A DNA stretch of 64,000 nt from Nocardioides sp. S-1144 (lineage in GTDB: Bacteria; Actinomycetota; Actinomycetes; Propionibacteriales; Nocardioidaceae), in the NCBI RefSeq assembly GCF_005954645.2, contig NZ_CP040695.2:186001-250000 (forward strand). Direction: 5' to 3'. The notes under the pieces are model-generated. The model saw only the letters and a list, made by a program, of their open reading frames with translations, was not told the DNA's origin and searched no databases. Below, piece by piece: positions 1 to 9,233 of this stretch. Within the stretch, counting starts at the first letter, position 1. Each line of letters starts with the position of its first letter. Made by a program: the position numbers and the translations under genes.

Positions 1-1
1 G

Positions 2-1000
<999 letters not shown>

Positions 1001-1015
1001 CGTCAGCCCCACCCT

Positions 1016-1049
1016 GGCCGACCCGTCGCTGATCAGCGACGGGTCGGCC
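1016..1049 (+). terminator. Perfect 34-bp palindromic terminator after katG
   Basis: Two 17-base arms (GGCCGACCCGTCGCTGA and its exact reverse complement) abut without a spacer; in RNA the central bases would open as a loop. It lies 15 bases after the katG stop, between convergent genes, so it could end transcription from both sides. There is no T-tract, as is usual at this GC content. Confidence 0.85.
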
Positions 1050-1084
1050 GCGGACGAGTCGACCAGGCGTCACCTGGGCGTGCT

Positions 1085-1849
1085 TCAGGGCGCCGGCTCG
1101 GCGGCCACCTCCGGCGGTGCGGACCCGAGCGAGGGTCGCAGCGCGGCGAGGTAGGCCGAGAACCCGCCCGGGGTCCGGCCCAGCAACCGCGACGAGGTCA
1201 CGACGGGTCTCGGCGCCGCGGCCCAGGGCACGCCGTGGTCGAGGAGGCGACCCACGAGGTCGGCGTCCTCGTGCTCGCGCAGCGGCGCGAAGCCGCCCAC
1301 CGCGTCGTAGGCCGCGAGCCGGAAGCCGAGGTGGGCACCGTAGGTGCGCACCCGCCGGTCGGCGTGGGCGGCGCGCCACGCGGCGACGACCTCGGGCGAG
1401 GCGGTGCGGTCGGGCTCGACGCGACCCAGGACGAGGTCGGCGCCGGCCTCGGCCACCTCGACCTGGTCGGTGAGCCAGTCCAGGGGCACCGCCGTGTCGG
1501 CGTCGGTGCAGGCCACCCACACACGGCGCGGGTCGACGCCGTCCGCGTCGGCCAGGTCGTGCGCCCGCCTCGTGCCCGAGGCGCGGGCGGCCCCCACGTT
1601 GGCGGCGTGCTCCTCGACGACGTCGACGGCCCACCGCGCGCACACCGCGCCGCTCTGGTCGGTGCAGGCGTCCAGCACCACGGTGAGCCGGGCCACCACG
1701 TCGGGACGGACGGCGCGCAGGCGGTCGAGCGCGCCGTGCAGCGACGCCAGGCACGCCGGCAGCAGCGCCGCCTCGTCGTGCACCGGCACGACCACGTGCA
1801 CCAGCGTGACCGCGTGGTCGCCGCCGCCGGGCGCCACCGGTTTCGCCAT
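1085..1849 (-). CDS. Family 2 glycosyltransferase
   Basis: A 254-residue protein with a GT-A fold signature: the N-terminal VHVVVPVHDEAALLPACL strand and nucleotide-binding loop (about residues 16-35), TVVLDACTD (57-63) and a metal-binding DAD in CTDADTAVP (116-118). Such enzymes move a sugar from a nucleotide-sugar to a lipid or glycan; the acceptor cannot be told from sequence. No membrane segment is evident, so it is probably cytoplasmic or peripheral. The ATG at 1847-1849 lies six bases after a TAGGTT -10 box, which suggests a leaderless transcript and supports this start. It stands alone, divergent from the phosphatase gene. Confidence 0.8.
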   Translation of the reverse strand: MAKPVAPGGGDHAVTLVHVVVPVHDEAALLPACLASLHGALDRLRAVRPDVVARLTVVLDACTDQSGAVCARWAVDVVEEHAANVGAARASGTRRAHDLADADGVDPRRVWVACTDADTAVPLDWLTDQVEVAEAGADLVLGRVEPDRTASPEVVAAWRAAHADRRVRTYGAHLGFRLAAYDAVGGFAPLREHEDADLVGRLLDHGVPWAAAPRPVVTSSRLLGRTPGGFSAYLAALRPSLGSAPPEVAAEPAP

Positions 1850-1855
1850 GGCACG

Positions 1856-1861
1856 AACCTA
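1856..1861 (-). promoter_or_regulatory. -10 box for the glycosyltransferase (leaderless)
   Basis: TAGGTT on the minus strand, six bases before the ATG at 1849. No convincing -35 is visible. Confidence 0.55.
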
Positions 1862-1975
1862 GTGCTCACCCCTGGGGTCACCGACGAGGTGCCGGGCACC
1901 GGTGGGCCCGCGACCGCGTGTCACCCCGCTGGGTGTTCTTCGCGTCGGCCTGGTCCGGGGGCCGCCGGACCGCCC

Positions 1976-1981
1976 TAGGGT
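1976..1981 (+). promoter_or_regulatory. -10 box for the histidine phosphatase (leaderless)
   Basis: TAGGGT, six bases before the GTG at 1988. The same hexamer and spacing occur before the kinase at 6096. Confidence 0.6.
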
Positions 1982-1987
1982 CGTCCC

Positions 1988-2719
1988 GTGGGAGTTCGTG
2001 AGCTGCTGCTGGTGCGTCACGGCGAGAGCGAGGGGAACGTCGCCGCCGCCGCGGCCCGCGCTGCCTCGGCGGAGGTGATCGACGTCCCCGCCCGCGACGC
2101 CGACGTCCGGCTCTCCCCGCTCGGGGAGCGACAGTCCACCGCGGTCGGCGACGCGCTGTGCGCCCTGGGGGACGACGCACCCGACCTGCTCGTGTGCTCG
2201 CCCTACGTGCGGGCCCGGGAGACGGCCCGCCTGGCGTGCGCGTCCGCGGGTCTCGATCTCCCGAGCCGGGTCGACGAGCGGCTCCGCGACCGCGAGCTCG
2301 GCGTGCTGGACCGGTTGACGTTCGCCGGCGTCGAGGCGCGCTACCCCGAGGAGGCCGAGCGACGGCGGTGGCAGGGCAAGTTCTACCACCGCCCGGCCGG
2401 CGGGGAGTCCTGGGCCGACGTGGTGCTGCGGCTGCGCAGCTGGCTGGCCGACCTCGACCGCGACGCGGCCGGCCGGCGGGTGCTGGTGGTCAGCCACGAC
2501 GTGGTGATCGCCCTCATCCGCTACGTCTGCGAGGACCTCGGCGAGCACGAGGTGCTCGACCTGGCCCGCGACACCCCCCTGCACAACGCCTCGCTGAGCC
2601 GGCTGGCCCGCGGTGGCGACGGGGCGTGGACCACCACGCTCTACGACGACGTCGGGCACCTCGACGCCGCCGGACTGCCGGCGACCGAGCACCGGGGGGA
2701 GCGCCGTGCCCGAGCCTGA
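1988..2719 (+). CDS. Histidine phosphatase family protein (phosphoglycerate-mutase fold)
   Basis: A 243-residue protein opening with the RHG catalytic motif LLVRHGESEGN at residues 6-16; the histidine is the phosphate-accepting residue of this superfamily. A later VVSHDVVIALIRY segment supplies the second catalytic histidine, and ERLRDRELGVLD is typical of the family. Substrates range from sugar phosphates to proteins, so none is assigned. The GTG start follows a TAGGGT -10 box by six bases. Its 3' end overlaps the next gene by 14 bases, so the two are translated as one operon. Confidence 0.88.
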   Translation: MGVRELLLVRHGESEGNVAAAAARAASAEVIDVPARDADVRLSPLGERQSTAVGDALCALGDDAPDLLVCSPYVRARETARLACASAGLDLPSRVDERLRDRELGVLDRLTFAGVEARYPEEAERRRWQGKFYHRPAGGESWADVVLRLRSWLADLDRDAAGRRVLVVSHDVVIALIRYVCEDLGEHEVLDLARDTPLHNASLSRLARGGDGAWTTTLYDDVGHLDAAGLPATEHRGERRARA

Positions 2720-3569
2720 GGTGGTCACCCCCGAGCTGCTGCGCGGCTGGCCGTTGCCGGGGCCGGGGGCCTCGAAGAAGAGCCGCGGCCAGGCCGTCGT
2801 GATCGGCGGGGCCGCCCGCACGCCCGGGGGAGTCGTCCTGGGTGGACTCGCGGCGCTGCGGGTCGGGGCCGGGCACCTGCAGCTGGCCCTCGCCGACTCC
2901 GCGGCGCCCGCCGTCGCGGCCACGTTCCCCGAGGCCGGCGTGCTCGGGCTCGAGGAGACCGCGGGCGGCGGCGTCCGCGGCCGCGCGGCTGCCGAGGCGT
3001 GCTCGCAGATGGTCGCGGGTGCCGACGCCGTGCTGGTCGGGCCCGGCCTCGACGACCCCGAGGAGGCGCAGGCGCTGGTCGAGGGGATCCTCGACGTCGT
3101 CCCCGACGACGCGGTGCTCGTGCTGGACGCCTTCGCGCTCGGGGTGCTGGCCGCGGTCGAGGACCGGGTGCGCGAGCGGGGCGACCGCGTGGTGCTGACC
3201 CCCAACGCCGACGAGCTCGCGCGGTTGCTCGAGCGCGACTGCGAGCCCGTGCTCGACGACGTGGTAGAGGCGGCCGAGCGGTACTGCTGCTGCGTCACGG
3301 CCCAGGGCCTGGTCGCCGACGGGCAGGGTCGCTCGTGGCGGGTGCCGCTGGGCCACCCGGGGCTCGCGACCGCCGGCAGCGGCGACGTCCTGGCCGGCTC
3401 GGTCGTCGGTCTGCTGGCCCGCGGCGCGACGCCGGCGCAGGGCGCGTGCTGGGGCACCTACCTGCACGCGATGGCCGGCGAGCGCCTCGCCTCCGCGGTG
3501 GGCGAGGTCGGGTTCCTGGCCCGCGAGCTGGTCGACCAGCTCCCGGCCATCGTCTCCGAGCTGGGCTGA
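2706..3569 (+). CDS. nnrD: ADP-dependent NAD(P)H-hydrate dehydratase (YjeF C-terminal type)
   Basis: A 287-residue ribokinase-fold protein. It shows GQAVVIGGAARTPGG near the N-terminus, a DADAVLVGPGL-like core, LTPNADELARLL (about 164-175) and the GSGDVLAG anion-hole motif (224-231), all typical of the dehydratase that repairs hydrated NADH/NADPH. The usual KG in the VVLKG strand is absent: here it is CCCVTAQG with three consecutive cysteines, so the nucleotide pocket may be altered. The GTG start overlaps the phosphatase stop by 14 bases. The epimerase half (YjeF N-terminal domain) is not fused here. Confidence 0.85.
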   Translation: MPEPEVVTPELLRGWPLPGPGASKKSRGQAVVIGGAARTPGGVVLGGLAALRVGAGHLQLALADSAAPAVAATFPEAGVLGLEETAGGGVRGRAAAEACSQMVAGADAVLVGPGLDDPEEAQALVEGILDVVPDDAVLVLDAFALGVLAAVEDRVRERGDRVVLTPNADELARLLERDCEPVLDDVVEAAERYCCCVTAQGLVADGQGRSWRVPLGHPGLATAGSGDVLAGSVVGLLARGATPAQGACWGTYLHAMAGERLASAVGEVGFLARELVDQLPAIVSELG

Positions 3570-3576
3570 GCTCAGC

Positions 3577-5955
3577 TCAGCTCAGCTGGTGCGGTGCCAC
3601 GTAGCGCTGGGGCTCCGGGGTGTCTGGCGACTCGTGGGCCACGGTGCCCTCGGGCCGGCCCCGGGCCGGCTCGTCGAGCGTGGAGGGGACCAGGCGCACC
3701 ACGACCGACTTGTACGCCGGCTGGTTGCTCCCGACCGCCTTGGAGTCGAGGGAGACCAGCGCGTTGGTCTCGGGGTAGTACGCCGCCGCGCAGCCCCGGG
3801 GCGTGTCGTAGGCGACCACGCGGAACTGGACGACCGACCGGGTCGAGCCGTCGTCCCACTCGCTGATGATGTCGACGTGCTGACCCTCACGCAGGCCGAG
3901 CGCCTCGATGTCACGGGGGTTCACCAGCACCACCTGCCGGCCGTCCTTGATGCCGCGGTAGCGGTCGTCGAGGCCGTAGATGACGGTGTTGAACTGGTCG
4001 TGGGAGCGCATCGTCTGGAGCAGCAGGCGCCCCTCGGGCACGTGCAGGACCTCGGTCGGGCTGACGGTGAAGTTGGCGCGACCGGTGTCGGTCTCGAAGG
4101 TGCGGGAGTCGCGCGGGGCGTGCGGCAGCACGAAACCACCGGGCTGGTCGACCTTCTCCTCGTAGCCGGCGCACCCCGGCACCATCCGGCCGATCCGCCG
4201 GCGGATCTGCCCGTAGTCGTCGCGGAACTCGCGCCAGGGGATGGCGTGGCGGTCGCCCAGGGTCGCGAGGGCCATGGTGCAGACGATGTCGACCTCCGAG
4301 CGAAGGTGGTCCGAGGCCGGCTCGAGCGGGCCCTGCGAGGTGTGGACCGAGCAGACGGAGTCCTCCACCGTGACGCGCTGACGCCGTCCGCCGGTCAGGT
4401 CCCTCTCGCTGCGGCCCAGGGGCGGCAGGATGAGCGCCTCCCGGCCGTGCACGACGTGGGACCGGTTGGGCTTGGTCGAGACCTGGACGGTGAGGTCGGC
4501 CTTCCGGAGCGCGTCCTCGGTCACGAGCGTGTCGGACATCGCGGCCACGAAGTTGCCGCCCAGCCCGAAGAAGACCTTGGCCTTCCCGTCGCGGAACGCC
4601 TTGACGGTCGCGACGGAGTCGTATCCGTGCTTGCGGGGCGGTTCGAAGCCGAACTCGTCGCGCAGCGCGTCGAGGAAGTGGGCGGGCGGTCGCTCCCAGA
4701 TCCCCATCGTGCGGTCGCCCTGCACGTTGGAGTGGCCGCGGACGGGGAAGAGGCCGGCGCCCGGCTTGCCGATGTTGCCCTGGAGGAAGGCGAGGTTGGA
4801 GATCTCCTTAACGTTCGCGACGCCGTTCTGGTGCTGGACGATCCCCATCGCCCAGCAGTAGACGGTCTTGCGCGAGCCGGCGATCATCCGGGCCGCCTGG
4901 TGGATCTCCTCGCGCTCGAGCCCGGTGGCGGCGAGCACGACGTCCCAGTCGAGGGCGCGCAGGTGCTCGGCGTAGGCCTCGAACCCGTGGGAGTGCTGCT
5001 CGATGAAGTCGCGGTCGAGCTCGTCCCACTCGAGCAGCAGCGAGGCGATGGCCTGGAACAGCGCCAGGTCGCCGTTGATGCGCACCCGCAGGTGCAGGTC
5101 GGCCATGACGGTGCCGCGCCCGGCCATCCCCTTGACGGTCTGGGGGTTCTTGAACCGGGTCAGACCCGCCTCGCGCAGCGGGTTGATGTCGATGATCCGC
5201 GCGCCGTTCTTCTTGGCGATCTCCAGCGCGCTGAGCATCCGCGGGTGGTTGGTGCCCGGGTTCTGCCCCGCGATGACGATCAGCTCGGCGTGGTGGACGT
5301 CGTCGAGGGTGACCGAGGCCTTGCCGATGCCGATCACCTCGGCGAGTCCGACCGACGTCGACTCGTGGCACATGTTCGAGCAGTCGGGGAGGTTGTTGGT
5401 GCCGTAGGCGCGCACGAAGAGCTGGAAGACGAACGCGGCCTCGTTGGAGACCTTGCCCGAGGTGTAGAAGACCGCCTCGTCGGGCGACGCGAGACCGTTC
5501 AGGTGGCTCGCGAGCAGCGCGAAGGCGTCGTCCCACGAGATCGGCTCGTAGTGGGTGCCCCCCGCCCGCAGCACCATCGGCTCGGTGATGCGTCCCTGCT
5601 GCCCGAGCCAGTAGTCGGTGCGCCCGGCCAGCTCCTCGATCGAGTGGGCCGCGAAGAACTCGCGTCCCACCCGGCGCAGGGTCACCTCGTCGGTGACGGC
5701 CTTGACGCCGTTCTCGCAGAACTCCGCCGTGTGCCGGTGCTCCGGTGCGGGGTCGGGCCAGGCGCACCCCTGGCAGTCGAACCCGTCGACCTGGTTCAGC
5801 CGCAGCAGCGTCTGGGCGGTGCGTCGCGTGCCCATGCCCTCGACGGCGCGCTTCATGCTCACCGCCACCGCGGTCGGGCCGGCTGCGTGGTCCTCGCGAC
5901 CGGTCACGGACAGCTCGGACTCGTCGATGTCTTCCTGCGGTGCCCGACGGCTCAT
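3577..5955 (-). CDS. FdhF/YdeP family molybdopterin oxidoreductase
   Basis: A 792-residue protein with a formate-dehydrogenase-like fold. The N-terminal FDCQGCAWPDP (Cys61, Cys64) with a further Cys80 in FCENG is the YdeP-type signature. NMCHESTSVGL near residue 196 sits where the molybdenum ligand loop is expected, and the C-terminal domain (RTFETDTGRANF onward) is the cofactor-binding barrel. E. coli YdeP is linked to acid resistance, but the substrate of this subfamily is not established. No partner beta subunit, FdhD or cofactor gene is adjacent, so it probably acts alone in the cytoplasm. The ATG follows an AAGGGG ribosome-binding site. It converges with nnrD. Confidence 0.9.
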   Translation of the reverse strand: MSRRAPQEDIDESELSVTGREDHAAGPTAVAVSMKRAVEGMGTRRTAQTLLRLNQVDGFDCQGCAWPDPAPEHRHTAEFCENGVKAVTDEVTLRRVGREFFAAHSIEELAGRTDYWLGQQGRITEPMVLRAGGTHYEPISWDDAFALLASHLNGLASPDEAVFYTSGKVSNEAAFVFQLFVRAYGTNNLPDCSNMCHESTSVGLAEVIGIGKASVTLDDVHHAELIVIAGQNPGTNHPRMLSALEIAKKNGARIIDINPLREAGLTRFKNPQTVKGMAGRGTVMADLHLRVRINGDLALFQAIASLLLEWDELDRDFIEQHSHGFEAYAEHLRALDWDVVLAATGLEREEIHQAARMIAGSRKTVYCWAMGIVQHQNGVANVKEISNLAFLQGNIGKPGAGLFPVRGHSNVQGDRTMGIWERPPAHFLDALRDEFGFEPPRKHGYDSVATVKAFRDGKAKVFFGLGGNFVAAMSDTLVTEDALRKADLTVQVSTKPNRSHVVHGREALILPPLGRSERDLTGGRRQRVTVEDSVCSVHTSQGPLEPASDHLRSEVDIVCTMALATLGDRHAIPWREFRDDYGQIRRRIGRMVPGCAGYEEKVDQPGGFVLPHAPRDSRTFETDTGRANFTVSPTEVLHVPEGRLLLQTMRSHDQFNTVIYGLDDRYRGIKDGRQVVLVNPRDIEALGLREGQHVDIISEWDDGSTRSVVQFRVVAYDTPRGCAAAYYPETNALVSLDSKAVGSNQPAYKSVVVRLVPSTLDEPARGRPEGTVAHESPDTPEPQRYVAPHQLS

Positions 5956-6083
5956 GGAGGTACCCCTTCGTAGACCGTGCGGTACCCACGCACGCGAGAA
6001 CTACCCACGTCGCGGGCCGCTCGGTGTCGCGGCCGGCCCGGGCGGAGTTCGGCGATCCGGGTCCTCGGGGCGAGGCGGTCGCC

Positions 6084-6089
6084 TAGGGT
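6084..6089 (+). promoter_or_regulatory. -10 box for the histidine kinase (leaderless)
   Basis: TAGGGT, six bases before the GTG at 6096, identical in arrangement to the box at 1976. Confidence 0.55.
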
Positions 6090-6095
6090 GCGGGC

Positions 6096-7865
6096 GTGAC
6101 GGAAGCGGTGCGGTGGCGGTGGACGGGGCTCGCCCTCGTCCTGGCGACCGTCGCCGCCCTGAGCCCGGTGGTCACCGACGTCGCGGGCGTCACCACCGCC
6201 TGCTACCTCGGCGTGGTCGTCGGGGCCGCGGTCGCCGCCTGCGCCGGCGCCGCCCGTGCGCCGCGCGGCGAGCACCTGCTGCCCGCGCTCGTGGCCGGCG
6301 GCCTCTGCCTGGCGGTCCTCGGTGACGTCGTGTGGTTCACGCTGGACTGGCGGGGTGTCGACACCCGCGTGTCCGTCGCGGACGTGCCCTGGTTCGGCAG
6401 CTACGTCCTGCTGTGCGTCGCGCTGTGGGTCGTGATCTCCCGGTCGCGCGGCAGCGCCGGGGACCGGGCCGAGACCGACTTCGTGACTGACGCGTTCACG
6501 ATCGTGGTGGTCAGCCTCCTGGTGACCTGGAGCCTCTCGATCGAGACCATCGTGTCGGACGACACCGTGCCGACCACCGTGCGCGCCGTCTGGGCGGCCT
6601 ACCCGGTCGCCGACGCGATCCTCCTCGCCCTGGTGCTGCGGGTCCTGGCGAGCCGGCGGGCCCGTGGGGCCGTCGACGTCACCCTCGCCGCGGGCGTGTG
6701 CCTGTGGCTGGCCGCCGACGTCGTCTACACCTACGCCGGCGCCGACGGGCCGGCCCAGCAGGTGGCCGACGCCGGGTTCATGCTCGCCGCCGTCGCCGTC
6801 GCCTCGGCGACCTGGCGCCGGCGCGTCGGGTCGACGGTGCCGCGCGGCCCGTGGCCGGAGCGGCACTGGGGGGTCAAGATCGCGATCGCGATCGGCCCGC
6901 TCCTCGTGCCGCCCGCGCTCGACCTGGCCGCCGACCTGCGCGGCGAGCCCGAGCGACCCGGCCAGCTCCTCGTCGGCACCGCCGCGCTGCTCGCCCTGGC
7001 CGTCGTGCGGACCGCGGGACTCATCCGGGCGGAGACCGCGGCCCGGACCGAGCTCGAGGCGGCCCGCGACGCGGCCCTCGAGGCGTCGCGCGCCAAGTCG
7101 ATGTTCCTCGCGAACGTGAGTCACGAGATCCGCACGCCGCTGACCACCGTCCTCGCGACGGCCGAGATGCTCGAGGACACCACGCTGTGCCCCGCCCAGA
7201 CCGACCTGGTGGGCAGGATGCAGCGGTCGGGGGACCTGCTGAGGTCCCTGGTCGAGGACATCCTCGACTTCTCCCGCATCGAGTCGGGCCAGGTCGTGCT
7301 CGTCGAGCAGACCTTCGACCTCCACGCCCTCCTGGGGGACGTGGAGGACGGGTACACGCCGCGCGCCGAGGGAGCGGGTCTCGCGTTCGAGCTCGACCTC
7401 GACCCGCGGCTGCCGCGCCTCGTGCGCGGCGACCCCACCCGGCTGACGCAGGTGCTCACCAACCTCCTCGACAACGCCCTCAAGTTCACCCACGACGGAC
7501 GGGTCCGCCTGGCGGCGCAGGCGGTCGAGGCGGCGCAGGCGGCGACGGGGGGCTCCGCGGTCGGTCCCGCCCGCACCGAGGTGGCCTTCGTCGTGGAGGA
7601 CACCGGCATCGGCATCCGGGAGGCGGACCAGCAGGTGGTCTTCGAGTCCTTCCGGCAGGTCGACGGCTCCACGACCCGGCGCTACGGCGGCACCGGTCTC
7701 GGCCTGGCGATCTGCCGCCGGCTGGCCACGTCGATGGGCGGCTCGCTCACCCTCCGCAGCACCTTCGGCGTGGGGACGACGGTCGAGGCCCGCATCCCGG
7801 TGCTGGCCGTCTCGATGGCGACCGCGACGACCGGCCGCGCGACCGACGTCCTGCTGGACGTGTAG
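6096..7865 (+). CDS. Membrane sensor histidine kinase
   Basis: A 589-residue protein. The first about 310 residues form roughly ten hydrophobic segments (for example 9-30, 33-52, 61-83, 97-115, 131-150) with no recognisable extracellular sensor, suggesting it senses a membrane-related or small signal. A short coiled region (311-333) leads into the H-box FLANVSHEIRTPL with His343. The HATPase follows, with DNALKF (N-box), EDTGIGI (G1) and YGGTGLGLAI (G2). It ends at the ATPase domain, with no receiver or Hpt. No response regulator is adjacent, so it is an orphan kinase whose partner is elsewhere. The start is supported by the -10 box at 6084. Confidence 0.9.
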   Translation: MTEAVRWRWTGLALVLATVAALSPVVTDVAGVTTACYLGVVVGAAVAACAGAARAPRGEHLLPALVAGGLCLAVLGDVVWFTLDWRGVDTRVSVADVPWFGSYVLLCVALWVVISRSRGSAGDRAETDFVTDAFTIVVVSLLVTWSLSIETIVSDDTVPTTVRAVWAAYPVADAILLALVLRVLASRRARGAVDVTLAAGVCLWLAADVVYTYAGADGPAQQVADAGFMLAAVAVASATWRRRVGSTVPRGPWPERHWGVKIAIAIGPLLVPPALDLAADLRGEPERPGQLLVGTAALLALAVVRTAGLIRAETAARTELEAARDAALEASRAKSMFLANVSHEIRTPLTTVLATAEMLEDTTLCPAQTDLVGRMQRSGDLLRSLVEDILDFSRIESGQVVLVEQTFDLHALLGDVEDGYTPRAEGAGLAFELDLDPRLPRLVRGDPTRLTQVLTNLLDNALKFTHDGRVRLAAQAVEAAQAATGGSAVGPARTEVAFVVEDTGIGIREADQQVVFESFRQVDGSTTRRYGGTGLGLAICRRLATSMGGSLTLRSTFGVGTTVEARIPVLAVSMATATTGRATDVLLDV

Positions 7866-7896
7866 CCCGGGCTCGCGCCCGCGGCGCTGCCCGGGC
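7865..7896. terminator. Putative bidirectional terminator
   Basis: Two copies of self-complementary GCCCGGGC (7865-7872 and 7889-7896) can pair around a 16-base loop between the convergent kinase and regulator genes. Confidence 0.4.
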
Positions 7897-7901
7897 CAGC
7901 G

Positions 7902-8219
7902 TCAGGTCGTCGGTCCGGGGGCCGGTGCCGAGGCCCGCTCCAGCATCTCGCGCAGCGCGGCGACGTGTCCGTCGAACGCGGTCCGGCCGGCGCGGGTGAG
8001 GCGGGCACGGACCCGGCGGCGGCGCTGGTGGGTGACGCGCTCGAGAGCCAGGTAGCCGGCGTCCTCCAGGGTGCCCAGCTGCTTGGACAGGGCGGAGTCC
8101 GAGAGCTGCAGGTCGTCGCGGATGAAGCCGAACTCGACCCAGTCGCTCGCGGCCAGCAGCGAGACGATGGCCAGGCGGGTGCTCGGGTGGATCGTCTCGT
8201 CGAAGCGGGCGGCGCTCAC
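7902..8219 (-). CDS. Winged-helix transcriptional regulator (HTH_34-like)
   Basis: A 105-residue protein: FDETIHPSTRLAIVSLLAASDWVEFGFIRDDLQLSDSALSKQL is a winged helix of the PF13601 type, with recognition helix SDSALSKQLGTLEDAGY and an arginine-rich wing (HQRRRRVRARL). It would bind DNA as a dimer. The GTG start at 8217-8219 overlaps the stop of the upstream membrane protein (GTGA), so the two are translationally coupled. This family is commonly paired with a membrane protein, and a likely target is the pair's own promoter at 8720-8756, which carries an inverted repeat. Confidence 0.85.
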   Translation of the reverse strand: MSAARFDETIHPSTRLAIVSLLAASDWVEFGFIRDDLQLSDSALSKQLGTLEDAGYLALERVTHQRRRRVRARLTRAGRTAFDGHVAALREMLERASAPAPGPTT

Positions 8220-8698
8220 GCGAGCGCGGGCCCACGGCCGGCGTGGCGACGCACGGCGGCGAGCAGGCGGGGGCCGCCGAGGACGATGACGAGGGCGACC
8301 GCGACGCTCGCGACGCTCACCGGGTGCTGCGCCCCGTCGGACTCCAGGACCAGCGAGCCCGCGACGGTCGCCCCCGTGAGGAGCACCAGGGCTCCGACGA
8401 TCAGCGCCGGCAGGTGGGCCGGGACCGTCTCGGCGCTCACCCGCAGTCGCCGGCTGCCCCGGCGACCGGTGATGATCCCGGGAGCGACCGCGGCGTGGGC
8501 GGTGGCGAAGGCGAAGGTGGCGACCGCGGTGGCGACCGGACGGCCGGTGTCGGCGAGGACGCCCAGCGCCACCCAGCCCACCGCCAGCCCGGCCCAGTAC
8601 CAGAGCGGGACGTCGATCTCGTCGATCACCCGGCGACGGCCGTGGTCGACGGTGACGAGGGCCGATCGCGCGTCGTCGAGGTCGCGTTGGTGGTCCAT
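8216..8698 (-). CDS. Small integral membrane protein paired with the regulator
   Basis: A 160-residue protein with about four hydrophobic segments (near residues 31-50, 55-75, 95-120 and 130-150) after a charged N-terminus (DHQRDLDDARSALVTVDHGRRR). It has no catalytic motif that I recognise. It is the first gene of a two-gene operon with the winged-helix regulator and follows an AGGAAAG ribosome-binding site. Such regulator/membrane pairs are common in actinobacteria, but the function is not known to me; a role in sensing or responding to membrane stress would only be a guess. Confidence 0.75.
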   Translation of the reverse strand: MDHQRDLDDARSALVTVDHGRRRVIDEIDVPLWYWAGLAVGWVALGVLADTGRPVATAVATFAFATAHAAVAPGIITGRRGSRRLRVSAETVPAHLPALIVGALVLLTGATVAGSLVLESDGAQHPVSVASVAVALVIVLGGPRLLAAVRRHAGRGPALA

Positions 8699-8719
8699 GG
8701 TGACTCACTTTCCTGGTCA

Positions 8720-8756
8720 GAAACCTCAGTGTTGGGTTTCCTCATCGGAAAGTCAA
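8720..8756 (-). promoter_or_regulatory. Promoter with overlapping inverted repeat (regulator/membrane-protein operon)
   Basis: On the minus strand TTGACT (8751-8756) and AACACT (8728-8733) are separated by 17 bases. An inverted repeat GAAACC/GGTTTC (8720-8725 and 8735-8740, 9-base spacer) covers the -10, placed to let a repressor block it. The -35 lies inside the stop codon region of the upstream gene. Confidence 0.65.
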
Positions 8757-8962
8757 GGAGCTGGTGGCTGGTCCGGACCGGAGTGTCCCCCCGGGGTCTG
8801 CGTGGAGTCGCCCCGCGTCTCCTCCGGGTCGTCGGTGCGCTCCTGCGACTCCTCCAGGATGGCGCGCGCCTGCGACGTGGGGTCCTCGCTGCCCGCCGCC
8901 TGCTCCTCGGGCAGCAGCTCGGCGCGCTCCGCGACGTGTTCCTCGCTCGGTCCGTCAGTCAC
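8753..8962 (-). CDS. Small acidic hypothetical protein
   Basis: A 69-residue, strongly acidic, low-complexity protein with no membrane segment or cysteine. ERAELLPEEQAAGSEDP and ARAILEESQERT resemble short conserved actinobacterial proteins of unknown role that I have seen annotated as hypothetical. Reality of the gene is supported by a TAGGCT -10 box (8969-8974) six bases before its GTG, the same leaderless arrangement as at other genes here. It ends directly on the promoter of the next gene in the same direction. Confidence 0.65.
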   Translation of the reverse strand: MTDGPSEEHVAERAELLPEEQAAGSEDPTSQARAILEESQERTDDPEETRGDSTQTPGGHSGPDQPPAP

Positions 8963-8968
8963 GGGACC

Positions 8969-8974
8969 AGCCTA
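8969..8974 (-). promoter_or_regulatory. -10 box for the small acidic protein (leaderless)
   Basis: TAGGCT on the minus strand, six bases before the GTG at 8962. The following 8975-9233 stretch holds no credible gene. Confidence 0.5.
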
Positions 8975-9233
8975 GGACGGCGTGCGCAGGGCCGGGGTGT
9001 CGCCGGGGGAGCCGCCGGCAGTCGCCCACCAGGTCCGGCGGGTCGGACTGGTCGGGCACCAGCCGTCCAGGTGAGTACCTCCGGGACCCGGTGGCGCCAG
9101 CCGTGACCAGCCCGTGGAGCGACACCCCCAGGCGGGTCGGACGACGCGGAACCCGCTGTGGGGCCGGGTGGCGGCGTTCCGGCTCACGCCGTAGCCGCTT
9201 GGTGCGGAGCCGCTCGGTGGCCGTCCGCATTGG

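Noticed and set aside
3565-3588. CAGCT-type short repeats between nnrD and the FdhF gene as a terminator
   Set aside because: Only a weak self-complementary run (GCTGAGCTCAGC) with no stable longer stem.
3589-5973. 794-codon open frame antisense to the FdhF/YdeP gene
   Set aside because: It mirrors a clearly real gene; its translation is Val/Gly/Arg-rich without domains, as expected from the complement of high-GC coding DNA.
8975-9233. Possible gene between the small acidic protein and the desaturase (91-codon frame on the minus strand)
   Set aside because: Composition is arginine/proline-rich like other shadow frames, with no -10 box or ribosome site; I see nothing functional in this gap.
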